The position numbers were made by a program, and so were the translations under genes. The notes under the pieces were generated by a model. That model saw nothing but the letters and a program-made list of their open reading frames with translations, ran no database searches and was not told the DNA's origin. This document shows, in pieces, positions 26,080 through 34,534 of a stretch of 64,000 nt of DNA. Position 1 is the stretch's first letter. Each line of letters opens with the position of its first letter. This stretch comes from Pseudobutyrivibrio sp. (lineage in GTDB: Bacteria > Bacillota > Clostridia > Lachnospirales > Lachnospiraceae), in contig JAILKL010000016.1 in assembly GCA_024693775.1 (NCBI GenBank), forward strand, positions 1 to 64,000, given 5' to 3'.

Positions 26080-26125
26080 AAAGCTTTCGAAATGGAGATT
26101 ATTCCATATTCGAAAGCTTTTTTTA
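26080..26125. terminator. terminator between ferritin and DUF1622 genes
   Basis: AAGCTTTCGAA (26081-26091) pairs with TTCGAAAGCTT (26109-26119) around an inner TGGA/TCCA stem, followed by a T-run. It can serve both convergent genes. Confidence 0.85.
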
Positions 26126-26461
26126 TTATTCGTTCATGGCGTTGGTTTCATTTTTGATTTCCCAGTGAATTAAAAAGGTCAAGGCAGCACGTAAAGCTAT
26201 AATGGCTCCAAGAATACCAAGCTCTGCCCATTCTCTGACAACTACGGTACGAAGGACCTCGCCTCCTAGTTTAAATTCCAATGCTAGTGCAATACCTTGT
26301 GCTAGTTCTAGTCTTATGGTCTTATCTTTGCGAATCCATAGGATAAAGCTTTTTATTGCGGAGTACACTAAAATAGCTATTCCAAATAGCTCTAAAAGCA
26401 AGGTGGAAAACTCCACTATGTAACGTAAAACCATCTCTGCGTTTTCATATAAATTTTCCAT
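26126..26461 (-). CDS. DUF1622 family membrane protein
   Basis: A 111-residue protein with three hydrophobic stretches and the DUF1622 signature RLELAQGIALALEFKLGGEVLRTVVVREWAEL split over the middle third. These proteins are small inner-membrane proteins of unknown function. GGAGG lies before the ATG. Confidence 0.85.
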   Translation of the reverse strand: MENLYENAEMVLRYIVEFSTLLLELFGIAILVYSAIKSFILWIRKDKTIRLELAQGIALALEFKLGGEVLRTVVVREWAELGILGAIIALRAALTFLIHWEIKNETNAMNE

Positions 26462-26526
26462 AGGCTCCCTCCAAAGTGTTGAAATACGGTCACATTTAAA
26501 AAAATGTGAAATATGTCTGAATTCGA

Positions 26527-26555
26527 TTGACCGCAGGTGTATTTGTCTATACTAT
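26527..26555 (+). promoter_or_regulatory. promoter of the rubredoxin-rubrerythrin unit
   Basis: TTGACC (26527-26532), 17 bases, TACTAT (26550-26555); TATACT at 26548-26553 is an alternative -10. It leaves a leader of about 90 bases. Confidence 0.5.
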
Positions 26556-26593
26556 TAGAATAGAGTAAGTGGACAGAAGGAGTCAATAACTTC

Positions 26594-26632
26594 ATGAAGA
26601 TATTTTATTTCCTGGCAGAAATAAATCTTCAT
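26594..26632 (+). promoter_or_regulatory. leader hairpin overlapping a possible 33-residue upstream ORF
   Basis: ATGAAGAT and TTATTTC pair with GAAATAAATCTTCAT (26618-26632) across a CTGGCA loop, a 15-base-pair stem with one 3-base bulge, ending just before the GAGGAGGGG ribosome site of the next gene. A small frame starting at 26594 runs to a stop at 26693-26695 and overlaps the rubredoxin gene start in another frame; AAGGAG lies 11 bases before it. Whether it is translated is open. Confidence 0.4.
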
Positions 26633-26654
26633 AAACTTAAGAGAGGAGGGGTTT

Positions 26655-27287
26655 ATGCGATACATATGCCAAGTATGTGGATATGTGTACGATGAGGCTA
26701 AAGAAAATGTCTCCTTTGAACAATTGCCAGATGATTGGAAGTGCCCTTTATGTAAAGCATCTAAGGATGCTTTTGCTCCAGAGGCTGCACAAAATCAGGC
26801 GCAACCGGTTAGTGTTAATTTGGAATCGGCAGATATGAAAAAGCTAACGCCAGGACAACTTTCTGCAGTTTGTTCCAATTTAGCAAGGGGCTGCGAAAAG
26901 CAGTATATGGCCAAGGAAGCCGATTTGTTCAAAGAATTAGCTGATTATTTTGAGACAATTACTCCTAAGGTTAGTGACAAAACAGTTGATGATGTTGCTA
27001 GAATTTTACAGGAGGATATTGATAATTATCCAAATGTAAGAGCTGTGTCTGATCAAAATAATGATCGAGGTGCAGCGAGAATTTGTGTATGGGGCGAAAA
27101 GGTAACCCGTATGTTAGCTTCACTAGTGAATAGATATTTAAATGAGGGTGAGGCGATGCTTGCGGATACAGAAATTTGGGTGTGCACTGTATGTGGCTTT
27201 GTTTATATTGGTGATGCACCACCAGAATTATGTCCTGTATGCAAGGTTCCTCCTTTTAAATTTGAAAAAATAGAAGGGAGGGCATAG
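26655..27287 (+). CDS. protein with rubredoxin domains at both ends
   Basis: A 210-residue cytoplasmic electron-transfer protein. Residues 1-45 are a rubredoxin ([13 protein letters not shown] and [13 protein letters not shown], four cysteines for one iron). The last 35 residues are a rubrerythrin-type rubredoxin ([22 protein letters not shown]). Between them lies a helical region of about 120 residues with no recognisable ferritin ligands ([25 protein letters not shown]). It is followed after three bases by the ferredoxin-rubrerythrin gene, so it probably supplies electrons for peroxide or oxygen detoxification. Confidence 0.75.
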   Translation: MRYICQVCGYVYDEAKENVSFEQLPDDWKCPLCKASKDAFAPEAAQNQAQPVSVNLESADMKKLTPGQLSAVCSNLARGCEKQYMAKEADLFKELADYFETITPKVSDKTVDDVARILQEDIDNYPNVRAVSDQNNDRGAARICVWGEKVTRMLASLVNRYLNEGEAMLADTEIWVCTVCGFVYIGDAPPELCPVCKVPPFKFEKIEGRA

Positions 27288-27290
27288 GTA

Positions 27291-28475
27291 ATGGAAAAGA
27301 AGGCCGTTAGAAATTTAAGGTTATGCACGAAAGATTGTCTTTGCCTTTATGTTTGTCCTGTGGGGGCAACGGATACTGAGGATAGCATTATAGATGTAGA
27401 AAAATGCATAGGCTGTGGAGCTTGCGCCCAAGCTTGCCCAAGCGCTGCAATTTCCATGGTGCCAACAGAATATCCACCTCAGCAGCCAAAGGCAGATGAA
27501 GTAAAGGCAATTTTGAATGATTTAGCTAAGAGTAAATCTGATGGTGAAACAATTGCAAAGGAAATAGCAGCATCTACTGATAAAGATGGTTTAAGTAGAT
27601 TGATGCAGGCTATTGCAAAATCAGAAAGACTTGTGGCGGAGGATATAGTTCGTGAAGCCGGTTTTATGTTGCCACAGAGTGGTAACAGTCACGAATTACT
27701 TAATTACCTTTTGGAAAATCCTCCTACAAAAGAATTTCCTAAGGACACAGTTAAAAAGATTTTAGAAGTAGTACCTGATAACGATAATAAAACAGTAAAA
27801 AGAAAAGGAGATCTAAACATGGCAAAGTGGAAATGTACAGTATGTGGTTATATTCATGAAGGCGATCAGCCACCAGAGGTATGTCCTGTTTGTAAGCAAC
27901 CAGCAAGCGTTTTTGAAAAGATTGAGGAGCCAAAGACAAATAATCCTTATGCAGGAACAAAGACAGAGAAAAACCTATGGGAAGCTTTTGCAGGCGAGTC
28001 TATGGCTAGAAACAAATATACATATTTTGCTTCTGTTGCTAAGAAGGCTGGATATGAGCAGATCGCTGCTTTATTCTTAAAGACAGCTGACAATGAAAAG
28101 GAGCATGCTAAGCTATGGTTCAAGGCTCTTGGAGAATTAGGAGATACAGAGGTAAATCTTCTTCACGCAGCCGAGGGTGAGAATTATGAGTGGACAGACA
28201 TGTATGACAAGATGGCAAAGGATGCTGACGAGGAAGGCTTCCATGAGCTAGCAGAGAAGTTTAGAGGCGTTGCTGCCGTTGAGAAGCTTCATGAAGAGAG
28301 ATATCGTGCACTTCTTAAGAATGTTGAGGCTATGGAGGTATTCAAGAAGAGCGGCGTTACTATGTGGGAATGCAGAAACTGCGGTCATGTAGTTATCGGT
28401 ACAGAGGCTCCTGAGATTTGCCCTGTTTGTGATCATCCACAGTCATTCTTTGAGGTACGTGCTGAGAATTATTAA
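27291..28475 (+). CDS. ferredoxin - rubredoxin - rubrerythrin fusion
   Basis: A 394-residue frame. Residues 1-60 hold two Cys clusters of a 2[4Fe-4S] ferredoxin ([24 protein letters not shown]). A helical spacer follows. Residue 177 is a methionine that begins a complete rubrerythrin: rubredoxin ([21 protein letters not shown]), ferritin-like diiron domain ([45 protein letters not shown]) and a C-terminal rubredoxin ([21 protein letters not shown]). Rubrerythrins reduce hydrogen peroxide. A strong ribosome site (GGAG at 27807-27810, eight bases before ATG 27819) is inside the frame, so a separate rubrerythrin of 218 residues is also expected. Confidence 0.8.
   Translation: MEKKAVRNLRLCTKDCLCLYVCPVGATDTEDSIIDVEKCIGCGACAQACPSAAISMVPTEYPPQQPKADEVKAILNDLAKSKSDGETIAKEIAASTDKDGLSRLMQAIAKSERLVAEDIVREAGFMLPQSGNSHELLNYLLENPPTKEFPKDTVKKILEVVPDNDNKTVKRKGDLNMAKWKCTVCGYIHEGDQPPEVCPVCKQPASVFEKIEEPKTNNPYAGTKTEKNLWEAFAGESMARNKYTYFASVAKKAGYEQIAALFLKTADNEKEHAKLWFKALGELGDTEVNLLHAAEGENYEWTDMYDKMAKDADEEGFHELAEKFRGVAAVEKLHEERYRALLKNVEAMEVFKKSGVTMWECRNCGHVVIGTEAPEICPVCDHPQSFFEVRAENY
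27819..28475 (+). CDS. rubrerythrin from an internal in-frame start
   Basis: A possible second product of the same frame. ATG 27819 is preceded by AAAAGGAG at ideal distance, and the residues that encode this ribosome site (RKGDLN) have no place in either domain. The 218-residue product is a full double-rubredoxin rubrerythrin. It suggests an ancestral two-gene arrangement in which the stop codon of the first gene was lost. Confidence 0.5.
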   Translation: MAKWKCTVCGYIHEGDQPPEVCPVCKQPASVFEKIEEPKTNNPYAGTKTEKNLWEAFAGESMARNKYTYFASVAKKAGYEQIAALFLKTADNEKEHAKLWFKALGELGDTEVNLLHAAEGENYEWTDMYDKMAKDADEEGFHELAEKFRGVAAVEKLHEERYRALLKNVEAMEVFKKSGVTMWECRNCGHVVIGTEAPEICPVCDHPQSFFEVRAENY

Positions 28476-28510
28476 TAACTAAAATTTCATTATATAGGAG
28501 CAATCAGTTG

Positions 28511-28552
28511 CACCGACCTCCATAGTTAAAGCATTGGAGGTCGGTGTTTTTT
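28511..28552 (+). terminator. rho-independent terminator
   Basis: A perfect 12-base-pair stem, CACCGACCTCCA (28511-28522) with TGGAGGTCGGTG (28535-28546), then six T. Confidence 0.92.
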
Positions 28553-28637
28553 GATTTTTAGAAAAATCAAAGAACTTTAGTATTGTCAGTGTTATACTAT
28601 TAATTATTTATTAGATAAACACTACAAAGGAAGAATA

Positions 28638-29384
28638 ATGTTAAAGGATAAAGATATAAGGGAAGCACTGTTTGACTATTTAGAAATTGAATATGGCAAG
28701 ACTAGAATCATGGAAGAAAAGATGATCGGAAAATCTCGTGCCGATGTGATTATGGTTATAGCAGGAGCTCTTGCTGGTATAGAAATCAAATCAGACGCTG
28801 ACACATATACAAGACTAGAGGGGCAGATAAAGGATTACGACAAGTATTTTGATTATAACATTGTGGTCGTTGGAAGTAGTCATGCTATGCATATAGAGGA
28901 GCATGTTCCTGAATATTGGGGAATAGTTACAGTTGATGAGGTAGATGGAAAAGCTGATTTCTATTTTCTCAGACAGCCACTGTTAAATAAAAAAATGAAA
29001 ATAAACAGAAAGCTAGAGATTTTATGGAGACCAGAGCTGGATATTCTTCAAAAAAAGCATGGGATGCCAGCCTATAAGCAAAAAAGTAAGGCTTTTATTA
29101 GAAAGAAGATTGTTGAGTGGACAAAAACTCCTCCAACTAAAGCTGAAATTACTAGAATAAAAAGGAAAGCAAAAGCAGAAGGAATAACACCCGATATTCC
29201 AGAAACTAAAATTAATATTTGTGATTTGAATAATGATATTAGTGAATTATTATTTGAAAGAGATTATGAGAAGCTTTTGGCTGAAATAGCAGCCTTTCGT
29301 AAAGAAAAAAATCCGAAAAGAAGAGGCCCTAAAGCATCTACAAATGTTAGACGTATACGAAGACGAGAGAAAAAATCACAATAA
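28638..29384 (+). CDS. sce7726 family protein (PD-(D/E)XK-like)
   Basis: A 248-residue protein. The N-terminal half (LKDKDIREALFDYLE, IGKSRADVIMV, GIEIKSDADTYTRLEGQIKDYDKYFDYNIVVV) matches the sce7726 family as I remember it, with a D and an E-x-K arranged as in PD-(D/E)XK nucleases. The C-terminal half is basic, ending in an Arg/Lys-rich tail, which suggests nucleic-acid contact. AAGGAAG precedes the ATG. It stands alone between terminated units, with no phage or restriction genes nearby. Nuclease activity is an inference. Confidence 0.7.
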   Translation: MLKDKDIREALFDYLEIEYGKTRIMEEKMIGKSRADVIMVIAGALAGIEIKSDADTYTRLEGQIKDYDKYFDYNIVVVGSSHAMHIEEHVPEYWGIVTVDEVDGKADFYFLRQPLLNKKMKINRKLEILWRPELDILQKKHGMPAYKQKSKAFIRKKIVEWTKTPPTKAEITRIKRKAKAEGITPDIPETKINICDLNNDISELLFERDYEKLLAEIAAFRKEKNPKRRGPKASTNVRRIRRREKKSQ

Positions 29385-29504
29385 ATATGAATAAAAATTA
29401 ATAGAAGTTGCATATAATGTATAAAATCAACTTTTAGGCTTGTTTTTTTAGATGTGTGTGCTAATATACTATGTATAAAAATACATCAGAGGGAATAAAT
29501 ATAC

Positions 29505-31016
29505 ATGAGAAAGAAAATAACACTACTATTAGCTGGTGTCATGACTGCAGCACTCCTAGCAGCTTGTGGCGGAAAGACAGCTGATAGCCAAACAAAAACG
29601 GTAGAATCAATTGATGATTTAGAAGGAGCAAAGATTGGTGTACAGCTAGGTACTACTGGTGATATCTATGCCAGCGACTATGAAGGTGATGAGGCAGGTA
29701 CCACAGTAGAGCGATACAACAAGGTTACTGATGCTATGCAGGCCCTAAAGCAGGGGAAGATTGATTGCGTCATAGCTGATGAGCAGCCAGCTATTGCTAG
29801 TGTGGAAAAAGAAGGCGGATTATTAATCCTTGATGATCCATTTGCTCTTGAAGACTATGCTATCTGTATTGCAAAGGGAAATGACGAGCTTTTGTCTCAA
29901 GTCAATACAGCAGTAGAAGAGCTAAAGGCTGATGGAACACTAGATCAGATTATAGATAATTATATTGGTGATGATACAAAGGGAACATGTCCATATGTCA
30001 CACCTGAGGGTACAACATACGAAAATGGCACTCTCGTGGTTGCAACAAATGCCACTTTCCAGCCATATGAATACTATGTAGATGGCGAAGTCGTAGGTAT
30101 TGATATGGATATGATCAAGGCTGTTGGCGACAAGCTTGGTATGGATGTTCAGATTGAGGACATGGAATTTGACGCTATCATCAACGCTGTTAATTCAGGA
30201 AAAGCAGATGTAGGTGTTGCTGGAATGACCATGACCGAGGAACGTGCAAAGTCAATCAATTTCTCTACATCATACATTACTTCAAAGCAGGTAATTGTTG
30301 TTCGCGATTCATCAGTGACGGTTGAAAAGCAGACATTCATTGATAAATTAAAGAGCAATTTCATCGATGAGCAGAGATACGCATACTTGCTTAAGGGTCT
30401 TAGAAATACATTAGTTATAGCTTTATGTGCAGTTATTATTGGTGTAATCATCGGCTTCTTAGTTGCAATAGTGCGTGTTACTTATGATAAAACAGGAAAC
30501 TGGGCTATCCTAAATGCCATCTGCAAGCTATATCTTACTATCATAAGAGGTACTCCTATGATGGTACAGCTACTGATTATCTTCTATGTAGTATTCAAAT
30601 CAGTCAGCATTTCAAAGGTTGCGGTAGCTATTATTGCATTTGCTATTAACTCAGGTGCTTATGTGGCTGAAATTATGCGTGGTGGAATCATGTCCATTGA
30701 TGATGGACAGATGGAGGCAGGCCGAAGCCTTGGACTTTCATACGGTGAGACAATGAAATCAATCATTCTTCCACAGGCTATCAAAAATGTTTTACCAGCA
30801 CTTGCAAATGAATTTATTCAGTTGGTAAAGGAAACATCTATCTGCGGTTATATCGGACTTATTGATTTGACTCGTGGAGGTGATATCATTCGAAGCCAGA
30901 CATACGAAGCATTAATACCACTTCTTGCAGTTGCTATTATTTATCTTATTATCGTACAGGCACTTACTGTTCTTGTAGGAAAATGGGAAAAGAGTTTACG
31001 AAAGGCCGAGGCATAG
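29505..31016 (+). CDS. amino-acid ABC transporter: lipoprotein binding domain fused to permease
   Basis: A 503-residue fusion. Signal peptide with lipobox LAAC (Cys21). Residues about 35-158 are the second lobe of an SBP family 3 protein plus its C-terminal helices (DDLEGAKIGVQLGTTGD, ELKADGTLDQIIDNYIG); residues about 172-275 are the first lobe (LVVATNATFQPYEYY, GVAGMTMTEERAKSINFS). The normal order is the reverse, so the binding domain is circularly permuted. Residues about 300-495 are a GlnP-type permease with the EAA-type loop (EAGRSLGLSYGETMKSIILPQAI). It imports a polar amino acid, probably glutamine or similar, with the ATPase encoded 11 bases downstream. Confidence 0.88.
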   Translation: MRKKITLLLAGVMTAALLAACGGKTADSQTKTVESIDDLEGAKIGVQLGTTGDIYASDYEGDEAGTTVERYNKVTDAMQALKQGKIDCVIADEQPAIASVEKEGGLLILDDPFALEDYAICIAKGNDELLSQVNTAVEELKADGTLDQIIDNYIGDDTKGTCPYVTPEGTTYENGTLVVATNATFQPYEYYVDGEVVGIDMDMIKAVGDKLGMDVQIEDMEFDAIINAVNSGKADVGVAGMTMTEERAKSINFSTSYITSKQVIVVRDSSVTVEKQTFIDKLKSNFIDEQRYAYLLKGLRNTLVIALCAVIIGVIIGFLVAIVRVTYDKTGNWAILNAICKLYLTIIRGTPMMVQLLIIFYVVFKSVSISKVAVAIIAFAINSGAYVAEIMRGGIMSIDDGQMEAGRSLGLSYGETMKSIILPQAIKNVLPALANEFIQLVKETSICGYIGLIDLTRGGDIIRSQTYEALIPLLAVAIIYLIIVQALTVLVGKWEKSLRKAEA

Positions 31017-31027
31017 GGAGATAGAAC

Positions 31028-31762
31028 ATGAGCGAAGTTTTAATCAAAGTTGATAATTTATCAAAAGCATACGGGGACAATCTTGTCCTTAGCAATGTAA
31101 ATATGACAATTGAAAAGGGAGAGGTTATTGCCATTATCGGACCTTCTGGATGTGGTAAATCCACATTCATTCGTACTCTCAATCAGTTGGAAAATGTTAC
31201 AGGTGGAAATATTTATGTAGATGGTGAGGATATTACTGCAAAGGGCGTGGATATCAACAAAATCAGAAGCCGTGTAGGTATGGTATTCCAGCACTTTAAT
31301 CTTTTCCCTCATTTGAGCATAAAGCAAAATCTTACACTTGCTCCTGTAAAGCTAGGGCTTATGAGCCAAAAGGAGGCTGACGAAAAGGCAAAGGAGCTTC
31401 TTGCAAGAGTCGGTCTAGCTGATAAGGAAAATGCGTATCCAGACAATCTTTCTGGTGGACAAAAGCAGCGTATCGCCATTGCACGTACACTTGCCATGAA
31501 TCCAGAGGTAATTCTGTTTGATGAGCCTACATCTGCTCTTGATCCAGAAATGGTAGGAGAGGTTTTAGGTCTTATGAAGGAGCTTGCTGATGATGGAATG
31601 ACAATGGTAGTAGTTACTCATGAGATGGGATTTGCAAGGGAAGTGGCTGATAGAGTAATGTTCTTTGACGAGAAGGGCATCAAGGAAGAGGGCACTCCAG
31701 AGGATATCTTTGATTATCCACAGAGCCAAAGATTAAAGGATTTCTTATCAAAGGTTTTATAG
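31028..31762 (+). CDS. glnQ: amino-acid ABC transporter ATPase (GlnQ-type)
   Basis: A 244-residue ATPase. Walker [11 protein letters not shown]-loop [11 protein letters not shown], signature LSGGQKQR, Walker [13 protein letters not shown] and the switch VVTHEMGFA are all intact and typical of polar amino-acid importers. GGGAG precedes the ATG, and it forms an operon with the fused binding-protein/permease. Confidence 0.93.
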   Translation: MSEVLIKVDNLSKAYGDNLVLSNVNMTIEKGEVIAIIGPSGCGKSTFIRTLNQLENVTGGNIYVDGEDITAKGVDINKIRSRVGMVFQHFNLFPHLSIKQNLTLAPVKLGLMSQKEADEKAKELLARVGLADKENAYPDNLSGGQKQRIAIARTLAMNPEVILFDEPTSALDPEMVGEVLGLMKELADDGMTMVVVTHEMGFAREVADRVMFFDEKGIKEEGTPEDIFDYPQSQRLKDFLSKVL

Positions 31763-31818
31763 TAATTAAACCTAAAATTAATTAAAAATATTTTCTAGAA
31801 ATATTTGTTAAAATTATA

Positions 31819-31847
31819 TTGCATTCAATAGGTAATGCACATATAAT
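31819..31847 (+). promoter_or_regulatory. promoter of the folT unit
   Basis: TTGCAT (31819-31824), 17 bases, TATAAT (31842-31847). Transcription would start near 31854, a few bases before the riboswitch. Confidence 0.7.
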
Positions 31848-31862
31848 ACAAAAAAACAAAAA

Positions 31863-31960
31863 TGCAGAGTAGACTGTAAAGCGTTAAGTGCTAGGTGAAC
31901 AGGGAGTTGTCACTTGGACGAAGGTAATTCCGCGGTTTTATGGTCGCATCCCGCTGCTAC
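31863..31960 (+). promoter_or_regulatory. tetrahydrofolate (THF) riboswitch aptamer
   Basis: The sequence carries the folT-motif core: GAGTAG near the 5' end, GCGTTAAGTG (31881-31890), the internal hairpin region, and CCGC then CTGC closing with GCAG (31864-31867 with 31954-31957). Its place directly upstream of a folate transporter gene is the textbook context. Reduced folates bind the aptamer and shut off expression. Confidence 0.88.
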
Positions 31961-31976
31961 ATAGCGATGTGTATTC

Positions 31977-32026
31977 ATACACCTCCGTTGTAGACAAAAG
32001 GAACTGCAAATGGAGGTGTATTTTTT
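31977..32026 (+). terminator. riboswitch expression platform: terminator that also holds the ribosome site
   Basis: ATACACCTCC (31977-31986) pairs with GGAGGTGTAT (32012-32021), followed by TTTTTT directly before ATG 32027. The GGAGG in the 3' arm is the folT ribosome site. A competing fold is visible: CTACA (31957-31961) with TGTAG (31989-31993), enclosing GTGTA/TACAC, which would free GGAGG. Confidence 0.8.
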
Positions 32027-32563
32027 ATGAACAAATTATCTAACACTAAGACACTTACTATTGCAGCCATGCTGACAGCCATCGGCATAGTTCTTGGCTT
32101 GTACAAGCTACCTATTTCTCAGCTGATTGAGATTAGGTTTTCATCCCTGCCACTTTCTGTGGCTGGCATGATGCTTGGCCCATGGATTGCAGGTGTAGTA
32201 GGAGCATTAATTGATATCGGTGGATTTTTGGTATATCCAACTGGTGCTTTCTTCCCAGGCTTTACACTTAGTGCAGTATTATCAGGTATTGTCTTTGGAA
32301 TTATGCTCCACGACAAGAAAATAACTATCGCCAGAGTGTTTATAACAGAGCTTATTATCACAGTCTTTATAAACCTATTATTAAACTCTTTCTGGCTGGA
32401 TCTAATGTATTTTTCAGTAGATGGCCACGTTACAATACAAAGCTATTTTGCTGCTATTAGTACTAGATTTCCAAAGGAAGCAATTATGCTTTTTGTAAAT
32501 ACAGCAATGCTTTATGCATTATTAAAGGCATTCAAGAGTATTAAAATAGGAGCTAGAGCATAA
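32027..32563 (+). CDS. folT: folate ECF transporter S component
   Basis: A 178-residue protein with five or six membrane helices. It matches FolT: TIAAMLTAIGIVLGLYKLPIS, IEIRFSSLPLSVAGMMLGPW, GALIDIGGFLVYPTGAFFPGF, and a late TRFPKEAIMLFVNT segment. It binds folate and works with the shared EcfAA'T module, which is not in this window. Expression is under the upstream THF riboswitch. folC follows four bases after the stop. Confidence 0.93.
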   Translation: MNKLSNTKTLTIAAMLTAIGIVLGLYKLPISQLIEIRFSSLPLSVAGMMLGPWIAGVVGALIDIGGFLVYPTGAFFPGFTLSAVLSGIVFGIMLHDKKITIARVFITELIITVFINLLLNSFWLDLMYFSVDGHVTIQSYFAAISTRFPKEAIMLFVNTAMLYALLKAFKSIKIGARA

Positions 32564-32567
32564 GAAA

Positions 32568-33863
32568 ATGATTATGTATTCCTATGACCAGGCAATAGAA
32601 TTTTTTCAAAATATGCCACGGTTCATACCACCTAAAAATATAGAGGGACAAACAGTAAACAGGTTTTCATTGGTTGCCGAACTTGCCCTGCTAGAACAGC
32701 TTAATAATCCACAAAATGATTTGAAATATATTCATGTGGCAGGGACAAATGGAAAAGGCTCTACTGTAGGATATATTGCTTCTATTACAGAAGCAGCAGG
32801 CATAAAAACAGGTAGATTTACTTCACCATTTTTGCATACCTACAACGAAATGTTTATGGTAGATGGCAAAATGATTTCAAATGAGACCTTCGCTAGATTG
32901 TTCTCAATTGTAAAGCCATATTATGACAAGCTCACAAAGGAAAATATCTTTCCAAGTGAATACGAAATCCTTATTTCTATGGCGTTTTTGTATTTTAAAG
33001 AAATGGAATGCCAGCTTGTAGTTTTAGAGGTGGCCATGGGAGGTAGAGTGGATGTAACAAACGTTATACCATCGCCTATGGTTACAGTATTTACACCTAT
33101 TAGTTATGACCATATGTCTATACTTGGCCATACACTTTCTGAGATTGCCACAGAAAAGGCTGGCATAATAAAATCAGGTACAGTCGTTGTTACAGCATCC
33201 CAGGAGCCTGAGGTTAAAAATGTGTTAGAAGCATTTTCAAGCAAAAATGGCGTGGGTATAGTCTTTGCTGGCAAGGCTAAAGCTACCGATTTTGATTTAT
33301 CTGGACAGAGCTTTAGCTATGAAGGTAGAAAATACTTTACTAGTATGCTAGGAAATTACCAGATTGAAAATGCAGCCGTGGCCTTAAAGGTGGCTGAGGT
33401 GCTCAATGATTTAGGCTATAGTATTTCTCCAGAAAATATGTTGCAGGGCATAAGTAATATGAGGTGGTTTGGACGATTTACATTACTTAGTAATGATCCA
33501 CCAGTGATTATTGATGGAGGTCACAATCGTCAGGGTGCCAGGGTTCTTAGAGAATCATTAGAAAAATATTTTCCTAATACTGAGATTACATTTGTCTTGG
33601 GAATACTAGAGGACAAGGAAATAGATATAATGCTAGCAGAGCTTATGCCTATTGCAAAAAGGGTATATACCATAGCGGTTCCTAGTCCTAGAACAATGCA
33701 GCCTGAAAAGCTGGCTGAATTGATTCGTAATTACGAAGTGGAAGCAATTGCTATAAAGAACAAATTTGACTTGAAAGAAATATATAACGACTCCCAGTGT
33801 ATTTGTATAGCAGGTTCCCTTTATTTAATAGATAAGTTTACTAATCAAATAAAGATTTGTTGA
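32568..33863 (+). CDS. folC: folylpolyglutamate synthase / dihydrofolate synthase
   Basis: A 431-residue Mur-ligase-type enzyme: ATP site HVAGTNGKGSTVGYIA, RFTSPFLHTYNEM, MAFLYFKEMECQLVVLEVAMGGRVDVTNV, and C-terminal IIDGGHNRQGARVL. It adds glutamate to folates, trapping what FolT imports, and may also make dihydrofolate. It is in the same riboswitch-controlled operon. Two ATGs two codons apart are possible starts; no clear ribosome site, so it may be coupled to folT. Confidence 0.93.
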   Translation: MIMYSYDQAIEFFQNMPRFIPPKNIEGQTVNRFSLVAELALLEQLNNPQNDLKYIHVAGTNGKGSTVGYIASITEAAGIKTGRFTSPFLHTYNEMFMVDGKMISNETFARLFSIVKPYYDKLTKENIFPSEYEILISMAFLYFKEMECQLVVLEVAMGGRVDVTNVIPSPMVTVFTPISYDHMSILGHTLSEIATEKAGIIKSGTVVVTASQEPEVKNVLEAFSSKNGVGIVFAGKAKATDFDLSGQSFSYEGRKYFTSMLGNYQIENAAVALKVAEVLNDLGYSISPENMLQGISNMRWFGRFTLLSNDPPVIIDGGHNRQGARVLRESLEKYFPNTEITFVLGILEDKEIDIMLAELMPIAKRVYTIAVPSPRTMQPEKLAELIRNYEVEAIAIKNKFDLKEIYNDSQCICIAGSLYLIDKFTNQIKIC

Positions 33864-33868
33864 AAAAC

Positions 33869-33919
33869 ATCCCCTTTAGAATTATCCTAATTACTAGGTA
33901 ATACAAAGGGGATTTTTTT
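33869..33919 (+). terminator. rho-independent terminator
   Basis: ATCCCCTTT (33869-33877) pairs with AAAGGGGAT (33905-33913), with an inner ATTA/TAAT-CCTA/TAGG stem, then T-run. Ends the folT-folC unit. Confidence 0.85.
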
Positions 33920-33934
33920 ATAGGATGGTGAATT

Positions 33935-34522
33935 ATGGACGATAGATTAAAAAAGCAAATGGAGTTTGCCTTAGAAATAGATAAAGAAAAAAATATATTT
34001 AGACAGACTCATTTATCAAATCATGGACGAAATGAAAATGACGCAGAGCATGCCTGGCACATGAGCATTATGGCGTATCTGCTAAGAGAATATTCAAACG
34101 AAGAAATAGACATTGCCAAGGTAATGCTAATGTGTCTGATTCACGACATAGTAGAAATAGAGGCTGGGGATACCTATGCCTATGATGAAGAGGGCAAGAA
34201 AACTCAAAAGGCCAGAGAGGATGCAGCAAAGGAAAAAATATTTTCTATACTTCCAGAGGATCAGAAAAATGAATTGATTAGCTTGTTTGATGAGTTTGAA
34301 GAGTATGAGTCTGCAGAGTCGAAGTTTGCTCATGCTATGGACAATTTACAGCCTCTCATGTTAAATAATAGTAATGGCGGAGCTGACTGGAGGGAGCATG
34401 GAGTATGCGCTTCTCAGGTTTATGGACGCCAGAGCAAGACCCAAAAGGGCTCTAAAAAGCTTTATGAGCTTACAGATGCCATTATTTTGGATAATATCAA
34501 AAAGGGTAATATTAAAGAGTAA
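33935..34522 (+). CDS. HD domain phosphohydrolase (YfbR/HDDC2-like)
   Basis: A 195-residue cytoplasmic protein with an HD metal-site pattern: H in RQTHLSNHGRNENDAEHAWHM, the HD pair in LMCLIHDIVEIEAGD, and a late aspartate in HAMDNLQPLML. The composition fits the YfbR/HDDC2 group, several of which are 5'-deoxynucleotidases. Position between folC and mnmA gives no further clue. Confidence 0.8.
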   Translation: MDDRLKKQMEFALEIDKEKNIFRQTHLSNHGRNENDAEHAWHMSIMAYLLREYSNEEIDIAKVMLMCLIHDIVEIEAGDTYAYDEEGKKTQKAREDAAKEKIFSILPEDQKNELISLFDEFEEYESAESKFAHAMDNLQPLMLNNSNGGADWREHGVCASQVYGRQSKTQKGSKKLYELTDAIILDNIKKGNIKE

Positions 34523-34534
34523 AGGAATTAAGAT

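Noticed and set aside
29505-30000. First part of the ABC fusion as a broken tandem binding domain
   Set aside because: The two lobes add up to one complete domain with no duplicated lobe; permutation is simpler.
33885-33903. CCTAATTACTAGGTAAT in the folC terminator as an IscR-like operator
   Set aside because: The half sites are only five bases apart instead of nine and form the inner stem of the terminator.
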